From contig JAAXGT010000155.1 of assembly GCA_012271205.1 (NCBI GenBank), positions 1 to 39,642 of the forward strand: DNA of 39,642 bases, written 5' to 3'. The translations under genes were made by a program, and so were the position numbers. The notes beneath the pieces are model-generated. The model saw only the letters and a program-made list of their open reading frames with translations. It was not told the origin of the DNA and made no database searches. Source of the DNA: Rhodothermales bacterium (GTDB taxonomy: Bacteria > Bacteroidota > Rhodothermia > Rhodothermales > Bin80). Position 1 is the stretch's first letter, and every line of letters starts with the position of its first letter. This document shows positions 9,002 to 17,465 of this stretch, piece after piece.

Positions 9002-10303
9002 ATGACAAGCCGACGTCAATTTTTGCAACAGGTCGGTGCACCCGCCGCCGCCGCTATCATGGGAAGCACACTGATTCCCGAACGTATTCCGCGTGTACTG
9101 GAGCGTGTCTGGAATGTGCAGGGGGATGTTACACGTGATGAATCATTTTGGCTTGAAGTACAACAGGCCTTTTCAGTTGATCGCAGTTTGATCAATCTCA
9201 ACAGCGGTGGTGTCAGTCCATCGCCACGGATCGTTCAGGAAGCCATGAAAGGGCATCTGGACTATTCCAATGAGGCCCCTGTATATACCATGTGGCGCAT
9301 CTTGGGGCCCCAAAGGGAAGGGGTCCGCCAGCGTCTTGCCCGGGAATTCGGATGTGACGCAGAAGAGATTGCACTGGTGCGCAATTCCAGCGAAGGCTTG
9401 CAGATCTGTCAACTCGGTTTTGACCTGACGCCTGGGGATGAGGTACTCACCACGACGCAGGACTACGGCCGAATGATCACCACGTTCAAGCAGCGGGAAC
9501 GGCGCGACGGCATTGTGCTGAAGCAATTCCCGGTGCCGGTTCCGGCTGAGGATCCAGACGAAATCGTGCGGCTGTTCGAGTCCAATATAACGCCCCGCAC
9601 GCGCCTCATCCTTATGTGCCATATGATCAATATCACTGGACAGATTCTACCCGTGAAGGGAGTCGTCCAGATGGCGCGCAAGCGGGACATTCCCGTCATT
9701 GTGGACGGGGCGCACACGTTCGGGCATTTTGAATTCAAGCATGAAGACCTGGATTGCGATTACTACGCCACCAGTTTGCACAAATGGCTGCTTGCGCCAC
9801 ATGGAACAGGATTGCTGTATGTGCGCAAGAGCAAGATTGGGAGCCTGTGGCCGCTAATGGCTGCTCCGGAGGGCATGGATGAAGACATCCGCAAGTACGA
9901 GGAAATCGGGACACATCCTGCAGCCAACTACATCGCCATAGCCGACGCGCTGACGTTCCACCAAGGCATCGGGGCCAAACGTAAGGAAGACAGGTTGCGT
10001 TACCTGCGTGACTACTGGGCGAAAGCGCTCTTGCAACACGACCGGGTTCGCCTGCACACCAGCCTCAAGCCTGAATTTTCCTGCTGTATCGGCACCGTTG
10101 AAATCGAAGGAGTCGATACTGAGGCATTAGGAACTCATCTTTGGGATGCCCACCGCATTATTACCACCCCCATCAAGCATCCGGAGTTCGAAGGACTTCG
10201 TGTGACAGCCAATGTCTTCACAACACTGGAGGAGCTGGACCGATTTGTTGACGCCATGGAGAAGGTGATCAAGCACGGACTGCCCAAGCCCGCCGAAGAA
10301 TAG
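9002..10303 (+). CDS. class V aminotransferase-fold PLP enzyme, Tat-exported
   Basis: Fold-type I PLP protein, 433 residues from the ATG at 9002. That start places the twin-arginine signal MTSRRQFLQQVGAPAAAAIM at the very N-terminus; an upstream ATG at 8984 adds six residues. The first residues after the signal resemble isopenicillin-N-epimerase/cysteine-desulfurase relatives (INLNSGGVSPSPRIVQEAM). Asp235 in VIVDGAHTFGHF and Lys261 in TSLHKWLLAPHGTGLLYV are the expected PLP-binding Asp and Schiff-base Lys. The substrate cannot be told. Export of a PLP enzyme by Tat fits cofactor loading in the cytoplasm before transport. It converges on the S9 peptidase gene. Confidence 0.85.
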   Translation: MTSRRQFLQQVGAPAAAAIMGSTLIPERIPRVLERVWNVQGDVTRDESFWLEVQQAFSVDRSLINLNSGGVSPSPRIVQEAMKGHLDYSNEAPVYTMWRILGPQREGVRQRLAREFGCDAEEIALVRNSSEGLQICQLGFDLTPGDEVLTTTQDYGRMITTFKQRERRDGIVLKQFPVPVPAEDPDEIVRLFESNITPRTRLILMCHMINITGQILPVKGVVQMARKRDIPVIVDGAHTFGHFEFKHEDLDCDYYATSLHKWLLAPHGTGLLYVRKSKIGSLWPLMAAPEGMDEDIRKYEEIGTHPAANYIAIADALTFHQGIGAKRKEDRLRYLRDYWAKALLQHDRVRLHTSLKPEFSCCIGTVEIEGVDTEALGTHLWDAHRIITTPIKHPEFEGLRVTANVFTTLEELDRFVDAMEKVIKHGLPKPAEE

Positions 10304-10454
10304 GCACACAGCCGGAACAAGGCGGACCACAGTGAAGTGGCGGTCATTGGCGGCGGAATGCTTTCCCGGACACAAAGATGGCGCAGGAATGCGTCGCCAC
10401 TCAGTGACGTATGCGATGGCGGCTTTCACAGCCGTTGTTCATCGTACATATCAT

Positions 10455-12896
10455 TCACCCGCTCGGATCTTTTACATCCACGCGCGGCTGCGCTTTCTTG
10501 ACATACTTATCGAGCCACTGCGAGGTCTCCCACAGCACGTGCAGAACCGATTCGCGTGAGCGGTACCCGTGACTTTCATGAGGCAACATGACCAGACGTG
10601 CCGTCTTGCCCAACCCCTTCAGCGCACTGTAAAAGCGCCGGCTCTGCAGTGGAAACGTACCCGAATTGTTGTCCGCCTCCCCGTGTATCAGCAGGATTGG
10701 CTCATTTATCTTGTCCACGTGCATGAAAGGCGACATCGTGTAATACGTTTCTGGAGATTCCCAGAACAGCCGCTCCTCCCGCTGGAAGCCAAATGGGGTA
10801 AGCGTGCGGTTGTATGCCCCGCTACGTGCAATTCCTGCCCTGAAGAGATCCGAATGCGCCAAGAGATTCGCTGTCATGAACGCACCGTACGAGTGCCCCG
10901 CGATGGCTACACGCTCCGGATCAAGCACGCCCCGTCGCACGCCCTCGTCGATCGCAGCCTGTGCATTGGCCACCAGTTGCTCACGAAACGTATCATTGGG
11001 CTCATTATCCCCTTCTCCGATCACTGGCATGGATGCATCGTTGATCACGACATACCCCTGCGTTACGTATGGAATTGCACCCGAATAACTGACGTACTTG
11101 AACCGGTACGGGCTGCCACTGCGTTGCCCCGCCGCATCCGTGCTCTTGTACTCCACCGGGTATGCCCAGACGAGTCCCGGAAGCGGCCCATCCCGGTCCG
11201 CATCGTAATCGGCAGGCAGGTATAGCGTCGCTTCCAGCGGCACACCATCAACGCGCTTGTACTGGATCGTCTCTTTCTTGATGGCAGCGAGTTCCGGATA
11301 GGGATGTGCAAAATCGCTCACAGCCGTGACTGTGCCGGCAGTCAAATCACGCACGTAGTAGTTGGGGACTTCCTCAACAGATTCCCGGCGCGTTAGCAAG
11401 CGACCATCCCCTAACAGCGTCACTGGGCGCTCATAATACGGAGCTGCGCTCCTGAACAGTGTTTCTGTAGCTCCCGTATCCAGATCCAGCGTGCGCAGGA
11501 ACGGTCGATCTCCTTCGTCCGAGGCACCAGAACCGGTCAGCAGGAGCTTGCCATTGTATTTCCGCAGTACGGAAGTCCCCAAACCGGTGGGCCGAGTCAT
11601 GAAGTTACCCGGATTACTGTACCGGTCCTCGGTCGAGCGATCAAATAACAGGCTTGGCTCACCGCTTGGCTGAGAAGGATCGAAAAGCCATGTTCGGCTT
11701 CGTCGCGTAGCGAACCAACTTTCGAAGACCAGTGCCAAGTGGTCATTTCCCCACTGAATGCCTCCGTAGCGCAGTGCGAGCTTCAAAAGTGACACCGGTG
11801 CACGGTCAAAGGGAGCCGGCAGCATGAAGACTTCGTCCCGCCATTCGGCTTCTGCTTTGGCGTCCCCCCCGTCGAGTGCCTTCACCCAATAGAGCGTTGA
11901 GGGTGCGTCCGCCCGCCAACCCATCGAGCGCGGTCCTACCGTGGTCGAGCCAAATGCAGTGGGCACATTTTCAGCCAGTGGCAAGCGGGCGATTTCACGT
12001 ACCAAATTCCCGTCCTGATCATAGACCGAATAGCTGCGGGGAAAGCGAGAAGCTGGCACGAGATACGAGAATGGCTTGTGAAGTGCCGTAATGAGCACAT
12101 ACTTCCCGTCAGGAGAAGGGCTCATGCCGTTGATCAGCCCGGACGGCCCAATGGAGTTGGTTTCTCCATCGAGCGTAACACGCAGCACCTGTGCCGCAAG
12201 GTAGTGCTCGAAGAGGGCTTCATCATACGGATTAGCCAAGAGATCCTGGTAGGTACGCGCCGGTGCCCGCAATCCCAGATTCTCTTGCACGATTGGCCCT
12301 TTGGGGGCGAGCGGGCGCTCCGGCACTGGTTCCCGGCCACTGGGGATGGTCCGTACGAGCAATGCATCTCCCCCTGACACCCAGCGGTAGGAGGAACTGT
12401 ATCCCGCCTGATTGATCTTCCAATCTCCTAATCGCCGGGCTGCGCATGTCTCCACATCCGCTACATAGAGATGAATTCCGTCGGGCGTATCTACGGAAAA
12501 CGCGATGTGTGTGCCGTTCGGCGAAAAGCTCACGCTCCCAATACCACCACCTTCGGGTATGCCAGTGACTGCACACTCCGGAGAGTCATCGAGCGCCTTG
12601 AAGCTTAAGCGCAAATAACCTGAAGTACGGCTCCGTCCGTTGGTCTTGGGGTTAATCCGCATGCCAGCCAGACGTACTTCATCAGCGGCGAGATCGGCAA
12701 TGGAAGCGAGGCGTGGCAAATGCATCCACAGCATCAAATCTCCAGTCGGGCTCAAGAGGACCGACGGCAACGCAGGTGCATCCACCAGTTGCGCGAGAGG
12801 CTCCGGTGGCACCTGATACGTCAGCTGCCCGTGCACGGCTGGTACAAATAAGCCCAGTGCAAAAAGAAGTGTAGCAAGAGACGTGGGCACTTTCAT
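10455..12896 (-). CDS. S9 family peptidase, glutamyl-endopeptidase-like (S9D)
   Basis: Exported serine peptidase of 813 residues with an N-terminal signal peptide cleaved near VHG-Q. The first two thirds form a beta-propeller-type region with WD-like phrases (VSFSPNGTHIAFSVDTPDGIHLYVADV). The C-terminal third is an alpha/beta hydrolase with Ser669 in AGHSYGAFM, Asp742 in LLIHGEADNN and His776 in LPHESHGYRSRES. The surrounding residues (GIARSGAYNRTLTPFGFQ, MSPF, VLWETSQWLDKY) closely match the S9D group that includes plant chloroplast glutamyl endopeptidase. It probably cleaves peptides after Glu in the periplasm. A good ribosome binding site (aaggggga) precedes the ATG. Intact; convergent with the upstream aminotransferase gene. 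Confidence 0.88.
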   Translation of the reverse strand: MKVPTSLATLLFALGLFVPAVHGQLTYQVPPEPLAQLVDAPALPSVLLSPTGDLMLWMHLPRLASIADLAADEVRLAGMRINPKTNGRSRTSGYLRLSFKALDDSPECAVTGIPEGGGIGSVSFSPNGTHIAFSVDTPDGIHLYVADVETCAARRLGDWKINQAGYSSSYRWVSGGDALLVRTIPSGREPVPERPLAPKGPIVQENLGLRAPARTYQDLLANPYDEALFEHYLAAQVLRVTLDGETNSIGPSGLINGMSPSPDGKYVLITALHKPFSYLVPASRFPRSYSVYDQDGNLVREIARLPLAENVPTAFGSTTVGPRSMGWRADAPSTLYWVKALDGGDAKAEAEWRDEVFMLPAPFDRAPVSLLKLALRYGGIQWGNDHLALVFESWFATRRSRTWLFDPSQPSGEPSLLFDRSTEDRYSNPGNFMTRPTGLGTSVLRKYNGKLLLTGSGASDEGDRPFLRTLDLDTGATETLFRSAAPYYERPVTLLGDGRLLTRRESVEEVPNYYVRDLTAGTVTAVSDFAHPYPELAAIKKETIQYKRVDGVPLEATLYLPADYDADRDGPLPGLVWAYPVEYKSTDAAGQRSGSPYRFKYVSYSGAIPYVTQGYVVINDASMPVIGEGDNEPNDTFREQLVANAQAAIDEGVRRGVLDPERVAIAGHSYGAFMTANLLAHSDLFRAGIARSGAYNRTLTPFGFQREERLFWESPETYYTMSPFMHVDKINEPILLIHGEADNNSGTFPLQSRRFYSALKGLGKTARLVMLPHESHGYRSRESVLHVLWETSQWLDKYVKKAQPRVDVKDPSG

Positions 12897-12899
12897 GAA

Positions 12900-12908
12900 A
12901 TCCCCCTT
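12900..12908 (-). promoter_or_regulatory. ribosome binding site of the S9D peptidase
   Basis: On the minus strand, aaaaggggga lies four bases before the ATG at 12896. It is an unusually strong purine-rich Shine-Dalgarno-like sequence for this window and supports the chosen start. Confidence 0.5.
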
Positions 12909-13133
12909 TTAGTTGTCCGGCAAGATAATCAATCGGCAAACTCGAGTAGTGTATCGCACAGAGTATTGTTAATGAACGAGAGAGCGGCTAGCTTCACTAC
13001 ATCCGAACATAATCGTGACACGGGAGGCAGCATGCGGGTGGCGGTGCAGATCTAGGCACCGGGCGCGGACTGGAAGCGGTGGGCGGCGTCACGGAGCGTA
13101 GCAGTCGCGGAGCGTGTCTCGGCAGTCGGAGGG

Positions 13134-13386
13134 CCAGTGTTGTATCCTCGAAATGTGTTGACATATAGGATATCCTATTCCTCACCTACTCGAAACGAGG
13201 AAGAGGCCATGCTGGAGACTTCCGTTGAAGACACCCGGAGTCAGTTAAGAAGCCGGTGAAGAACTCAAATCACTTGCAAGGTCGCGCAGCCTCCCAACAG
13301 CCGACACACTGGAGTTGCCGTGCCATAGCCGACACGACGGGGCTGTCGCAGCCCACGGTCCATCGCCTCTGGACTGAACCTCCATG
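13134..13386 (+). pseudogene. IS630-family 5' region and transposase N-terminal remnant
   Basis: The plus strand carries EELKSLARSRSLPTADTLE in one frame, then IADTTGLSQPTVHRLWTEP in the next. Together they match the N-terminal helix-turn-helix of IS630 transposases ('RARIVL..A.G..N.eIA..tGLS.PTV.RWR'). The upstream noncoding part (about 13134-13260) is homologous to the minus strand at about 17466-17618. Shared blocks include gccagtgt, gatatc, aacgaggaagag, tccgttgaagacac and gtgaagaa-tca. It is truncated: homology ends near 13386, before any catalytic motif. Confidence 0.6.
13165..13178. promoter_or_regulatory. perfect 14-bp palindrome beside a TTGACA box
   Basis: atagga-ta-tcctat is an exact inverted repeat. 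TTGACA lies one base upstream (13158-13163). The pairing of a -35-like hexamer with a palindrome looks like a repressible promoter. No good -10 sits 17 bases downstream, and the site lies in the leader of the IS630 remnant, where the other copy (about 17580-17600) keeps only a weak gatatc core. It may be part of the IS end rather than an operator. Confidence 0.3.
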
Positions 13387-13489
13387 ACTGCAAAGTCAGA
13401 ATAGCTCACGATAATCATCGATTCTTGCCCATAAAGTCCAAAAAACGGGACTTGGGTGCCGGAGGGACCCTGGTTCGTACGGAATAGCA

Positions 13490-13680
13490 ATGGCCTGTCT
13501 GAGCCGTACGCCCAGCAGGTTGGAAGCCTGGGCCGGCCCAGGATCAGGATCTGTTTCTCCCTGGTCCGCTTGTCGACCCGTTGTTGTTTGGTCAAGGCAG
13601 CCAGATGATCCATGAGTTCAGGGGCTGGTCGCCGCCTGATGGAGGCCGGGGCTCTGTAGCGGCAGAGCGCCAAGTTGGCT
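13490..13680 (-). pseudogene. transposase C-terminal remnant, probably IS1634-like
   Basis: The minus frame reads PAPELMDHLAALTKQQRVD, then a basic stretch and LILGRPRLPTCWAYGSDRP. It resembles the IS1634 tail of the copy at 6790-6930 (FQSLMKHLATLTKDQLEATS ... LGFGAPSPVQKEAFKLLGV), but conservation is weak. There is no catalytic part. It lies between the IS630 N-terminal and the IS1182-like C-terminal remnants. Confidence 0.35.
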
Positions 13681-13769
13681 GTGATCTTTCAGCAGGTTGT
13701 TTACCAGGTCCTCATGACCGAGACTGTTCGGATTGCAAACGGTCAACAGTCGAGGAGAGACCCGAATGA

Positions 13770-14150
13770 ACCGGCACAACAAGGCTCGATTGAGTCCGAA
13801 AAGTCGAGCACGGCTGGGGCGACGCCTCCTCCAAAAAGGGCTCCTGTACGCGAAGCCGCTCCAGCCATGGACGTAAGTACGCACACGGCATATACTACGG
13901 GGGTTCGAGCGCACGTTGTCCCACCTGTTGGAGACTAGAGGGCGACGACGCACCTATTTACGCGGGCAGACGGAAATCCGGAAACAGAGCTTCTCCAAGC
14001 GGCTGCCTTCCATCTGGGGTTCCTCATACGTAAGCGGTACGGGGTCAGTACCCCGCAAAGCTTGCAGGGTCTCGCGGCGGCCTCGCCGCTCGGGCGGCTT
14101 CCGACATTTTGAGCTTTTTCCGCCGTATCCGGCGTCATATGGCCCTCTTG
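13770..14150 (+). pseudogene. IS1182/IS5-like transposase C-terminal remnant
   Basis: Across several frames the plus strand gives RARLGRRLLQKG, then FERTLSHLLETRGRRRTYLRG, then (after a shift near 13990) LLQAAAFHLGFLIRKRYGVS followed by TPQSLQGLAAA. This matches the conserved end of IS1182-like DDE transposases: 'RGRRLLR.RGE..ERSFAH..ETGG.RRTHLRG..NI.KR.L...AAFNLGL.MR...G.GTPR.LQG'. The catalytic Glu region corresponds to the FERTLSH segment. The N-terminal part is lacking and the reading frame is broken at least twice. Confidence 0.6.
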
Positions 14151-14171
14151 GGGCCGGATATCACCTCTTCA

Positions 14172-14662
14172 CGCCCGAAAATCCCGTCCTTGCACACGCA
14201 CACCGCGGCCGGACGCTTTTTGGCCCTCACAACCACCATCCGCTGGAACCCCTTTTTTCCGCGAGCTGTTAACTCATGCGGGCACAAGTTGCACGAACAG
14301 CACCGAAATCCGCCTATGACAGCTGACAAGACTACCCACCCTATTCTGAACAATAGTCAAACCACATTCACTAGGCCAGAGGTGGTACAGTCGAAGTTAG
14401 AGACTGATTGCCAAGCTCAACCGACACTCGCCACGAGTGACAGAACGTCCGACAACGGCGGTGGCGCGAGAGATAACTATACCGGTACTGTAGCCAGCGT
14501 GGCACTAGGCTTCACGCACCGACGCATTCGTGCTACCAAACCCAGGCATACCCCCAGCCACTCGGTTTTATGCGAACCGTGACGGAATACGCATCCACCC
14601 TGAAGGCTTGCAATCCTCATTTCAATTAGGATTTGGTTAAGACCAGCCCGCAACATCAATCA
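14172..14662. other. intergenic stretch before the ATPase operon
   Basis: No gene is supported. An 88-codon plus frame (14317-14580, MTADKTTHPILNNSQ...) has biased Thr/Arg composition, no ribosome binding site and no recognised domain, and is judged to be chance. Near the ATPase start is a short inverted repeat, aatcct (14612-14617) and aggatt (14628-14633), described separately. Base composition becomes more AT-rich from about 14590 on. Confidence 0.4.
14612..14633. promoter_or_regulatory. 6-bp inverted repeat upstream of the ATPase gene
   Basis: aatcct and aggatt flank ten bases and end 30 bases before the ATG at 14663. The right arm overlaps taggatttg, which loosely resembles the Bacteroidota -7 element (TAnnTTTG, one base too long here), with TTG about 16 bases upstream. 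It could be an operator overlapping the operon promoter. The evidence is only positional. Confidence 0.25.
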
Positions 14663-16369
14663 ATGCTCAGATTCCTGCACATAGAGAACTTCAAAGCATT
14701 TGGCAAAAGAACACTGATCCCCTTTGCGCCGATAACACTGATCTTTGGCGAGAATAGCGCAGGAAAAAGTTCTATCCTCCAGGCACTCAATCTGCTAAAG
14801 CAATCTTTCGAGAGCAAAGAATCGGGCAGTATATTAATCTCCCGTGCGGAGGATGGGCTGGTTGACCTCGGAAGTTTCCAAGAATTATTATTCGACCATG
14901 ATCTGGTGCATACCCTTAGCCTACGCTTAGGATTTGATTTGCCTGATAAGGTGGACAGATATCTGACAAGTCAAATATATGCTATCGGAGACTTCGGCTT
15001 GCGCGGGATACCCCGACTGGACTTTGATAAGGCGAATCGTTATCATAACAAGCCACTATATGAGAAGAACCGGACCGGTGCACTTGAGCTGCAATTCACA
15101 CGTCACTCTATAGAGCAAGAGATTCAACTCAAGCAATTAGAAATCTTTTTGCCTGATCATAAGACTGTGGCTCGATATGCACTGATTCCACGCGAAGAGG
15201 AATCCATTATAGACGGCCTCATAGACCGTCTTCTCCAATATGGTTATAAAATGCAGTGTACTCACGTGACAGACGATCCGGAATTGTGGCGGCCGTTTTT
15301 CGAAACTACCAAAGATTCGCAAGCGAAGACCCTCGCACTGTTGGAGGAACTTAAACAATATGTCCACAATCATATCAAAGATAGTACACAGCGTATGGAA
15401 TTCGAGAATGATTATGGCCCTGGTGCTGCCTCGGATGGCATATTGCTATTAGAAGAAGAGATCGCGTTCTACAGCTCAGACTTCGGATTCGAAGAATACG
15501 TTGAACGGATGCGTGGCTTCCAGCATCAAACGGCCCTTTATTTTGACGGCCTTGTTCAAAAGAGTGTCAACTTGCCGAGAGATTTCGTTGACGATTTTTT
15601 CACCAAGCATCACTATTTTGACAGCTTTATGCGTGGCCATAATAGGTTACGGCATGGTATTGATGTACTTGGCGTAACCCACTTTGTGCGTCATGCTTTT
15701 GAGCAGGCATTGCACAGTCTGTTTCCGATGGGACCCTACCGCAAGCCCTCTGCGCGTTGGTACATCTTCAGAGGAACCAGTCCACCCCATGTAGGCTACG
15801 AGGGTGAACTGCTGCCAGATTTCCTTCTCCGAAATACGTCGCTGGTGAGGGAGGTGAATAGCTGGCTTCAGCGCTTAGATATCGGTTATCGTTTGGAAAT
15901 CAAATCAACCGACTTACACTTTGGTGACTTCTTTGAAGCTCGACTGCAAGACTTGCGTCGCAAGAAGAGCGTAGATGTGAGTCTTAAGGATGTTGGGTTT
16001 GGGATCAGCCAAATCCTGCCCTTCATTGTGCAAAGTCTTGTCGGGCAACGGCAGATCATATCGATTGAGCAGCCTGAAGTCCATATCCATCCACGCCTTC
16101 AAGCTGACATAGGTGAGCTTCTCGCGGAATCCATTCGCCCTCCCCGTGAGAATCAATTTCTCATCGAAACTCACAGCGAGCATCTTGTACTTCGTCTGCA
16201 GCGACTAGTACGTGAAGGAAGGCTCAAGGCCCGCGATGTAGCCATCGTTTACATAAGCCGCGGCGAAACCGGATCACAGGCTCATCATCTTCGCCTTGAT
16301 GATGAGGGAGAGTTTATTGACGATTGGCCAGGCGGTTTCTTCCTTGAGCGCCTCCGTGAACTAGTCTAG
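14663..16369 (+). CDS. AAA family ATPase with DUF3696 C-terminus (OLD/RecF-like)
   Basis: Predicted SMC/OLD-type ATPase of 568 residues from the ATG at 14663; a TTG at 14633 would add ten unconserved residues. Walker A is GENSAGKSS (29-37) after the typical start LRFLHIENFKAFGK. Near the C-terminus are a signature-like VGFGISQILPFI, Walker B as IISIEQPEVHIHPRLQADI, and the switch segment LIETHSEHLVLRLQRLV. The last residues, LDDEGEFIDDWPGGFFLERL, are the DUF3696 motif. The middle (about 80-420) is a long helical insert. Such ATPases commonly sit in two-gene cassettes with a toxic nuclease-like partner, in defence or toxin-type contexts. The next gene starts 16 bases later and should be co-expressed. 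It lacks a TOPRIM domain, unlike full-length OLD proteins. Intact despite decayed IS DNA on both sides. Confidence 0.85.
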   Translation: MLRFLHIENFKAFGKRTLIPFAPITLIFGENSAGKSSILQALNLLKQSFESKESGSILISRAEDGLVDLGSFQELLFDHDLVHTLSLRLGFDLPDKVDRYLTSQIYAIGDFGLRGIPRLDFDKANRYHNKPLYEKNRTGALELQFTRHSIEQEIQLKQLEIFLPDHKTVARYALIPREEESIIDGLIDRLLQYGYKMQCTHVTDDPELWRPFFETTKDSQAKTLALLEELKQYVHNHIKDSTQRMEFENDYGPGAASDGILLLEEEIAFYSSDFGFEEYVERMRGFQHQTALYFDGLVQKSVNLPRDFVDDFFTKHHYFDSFMRGHNRLRHGIDVLGVTHFVRHAFEQALHSLFPMGPYRKPSARWYIFRGTSPPHVGYEGELLPDFLLRNTSLVREVNSWLQRLDIGYRLEIKSTDLHFGDFFEARLQDLRRKKSVDVSLKDVGFGISQILPFIVQSLVGQRQIISIEQPEVHIHPRLQADIGELLAESIRPPRENQFLIETHSEHLVLRLQRLVREGRLKARDVAIVYISRGETGSQAHHLRLDDEGEFIDDWPGGFFLERLRELV

Positions 16370-16385
16370 ACTTTCGGGTGTATCT

Positions 16386-17387
16386 ATGATTGTGACGGCC
16401 ATTTTAGATCCTTCTGTATTGGATAAATCGTACTTCCATGCTGAAGCCTACCGTTTACAAGTCAAGCAATTTATTCGCGGTATAAGCGCAAACGGTCTTC
16501 TGCTCGCCGATCACCGCAAACGACTGTTAGGCGGCTTGCTAACCAGAATAGAGGAATTACCAACCAGCACTGGCGAGGAACTGGGTATACGCATCGTGGA
16601 GATGCTCAAGAAAGGGCGTCGGCGCATTATCGTATGTGGCAATTTTAAAGGATCCGATGAGCTGGATGTATGCCGTTCGATAAAAAGTCAGTGCCCGCAC
16701 GATGTTTTCATTACCACTCCTGAAAATCTACGCCATTATCAATCTCAACGAACGGCCGAATCGAGTGTGATATCTATCGATGATTATTTCGACAGTGACT
16801 TTGAGAAAACGCGCCGCTACTATGCGGAGGAACTGCCGTCTTTGCACCGGCTGTCGCTGGATGAGTGCAAAGATGTATTTATCCGGTCTACCAGGTATGC
16901 CAAACATCTCCGCATTTATGATAAACAGATAGGAAAGGGAACTGATATACCCGGATTCTTCCGCGGAATCGATTTCATTCTTGGTTTGTGGTTTGAGCAT
17001 GGCTTTTTTGCATCGCAAGGAATGGCTCAGGTCGAGATCTACACATGTGAGAAATGCATAGTCAGGCCGGAAGATGCTGTGCACCGGGCTCAAGAAATCA
17101 AGGAGAACAGGCGAACCGTGGAGCGAATTAAGGATGAACTCATTGCCCCACTTAAGGAGAAGTATGGTCGGGATATTTTTCTCCGTGTCAAACATGATGC
17201 TAACCGTGAATTCCATGCTCGGCACTTGGAAGCACACGCCATAATTCTCCTCCTAGAGCGGGGATTTGGCTTTCTCCGGCCTGACGGAATTCCTAAGCGA
17301 GCGCAGGTGAAGGTAGACAACCCGGCGCGTCTCGATCTGCAAGAGTACCGGGAATTGCCATCTGCCGAGGGATCTGTCCCAAATTGA
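16386..17387 (+). CDS. putative effector with PIN-like and PLD-like (MIT_C-like) regions
   Basis: Protein of 333 residues, partner of the upstream ATPase (16-base gap). The family is not recognised with certainty. The N-terminal part (1-125) is built like a PIN domain: an early acidic strand ILDPSVLD (Asp8, Asp13), Glu64-Glu65, and DELDVCRSIKSQCPHDVFIT followed by TPENL, resembling the late 'D...A......VTnD.dL' element. The C-terminal part (about 160-300) resembles the phospholipase-D-like MIT_C/TIGR-type domain: IRSTRYAKHLRIYDKQIGKG, GIDFILGLW, then DANREFHARHLEAHAIILLL followed by ERGFGFLRP, where FHARH plays the place of the HKD-type motif. This suggests a nuclease or nucleic-acid-binding effector controlled by the ATPase. 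Both domain calls are inferences by pattern. No signal peptide; cytoplasmic. Confidence 0.7.
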   Translation: MIVTAILDPSVLDKSYFHAEAYRLQVKQFIRGISANGLLLADHRKRLLGGLLTRIEELPTSTGEELGIRIVEMLKKGRRRIIVCGNFKGSDELDVCRSIKSQCPHDVFITTPENLRHYQSQRTAESSVISIDDYFDSDFEKTRRYYAEELPSLHRLSLDECKDVFIRSTRYAKHLRIYDKQIGKGTDIPGFFRGIDFILGLWFEHGFFASQGMAQVEIYTCEKCIVRPEDAVHRAQEIKENRRTVERIKDELIAPLKEKYGRDIFLRVKHDANREFHARHLEAHAIILLLERGFGFLRPDGIPKRAQVKVDNPARLDLQEYRELPSAEGSVPN

Positions 17388-17465
17388 AATATGGCTTAAC
17401 CGCAACTTTGTTGTGCGGGCCAGTGGCACGTTTAAGGCTATGATACCTGCTCGTCAGCCACCTGA

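Noticed and set aside
13675-13938. 87-codon plus frame in the IS graveyard
   Set aside because: Out of frame with the IS1182-like remnant in the same segment and without protein-like features.
14317-14580. 88-codon plus frame before the ATPase gene
   Set aside because: No ribosome binding site, biased composition, no domain; likely chance in intergenic DNA.
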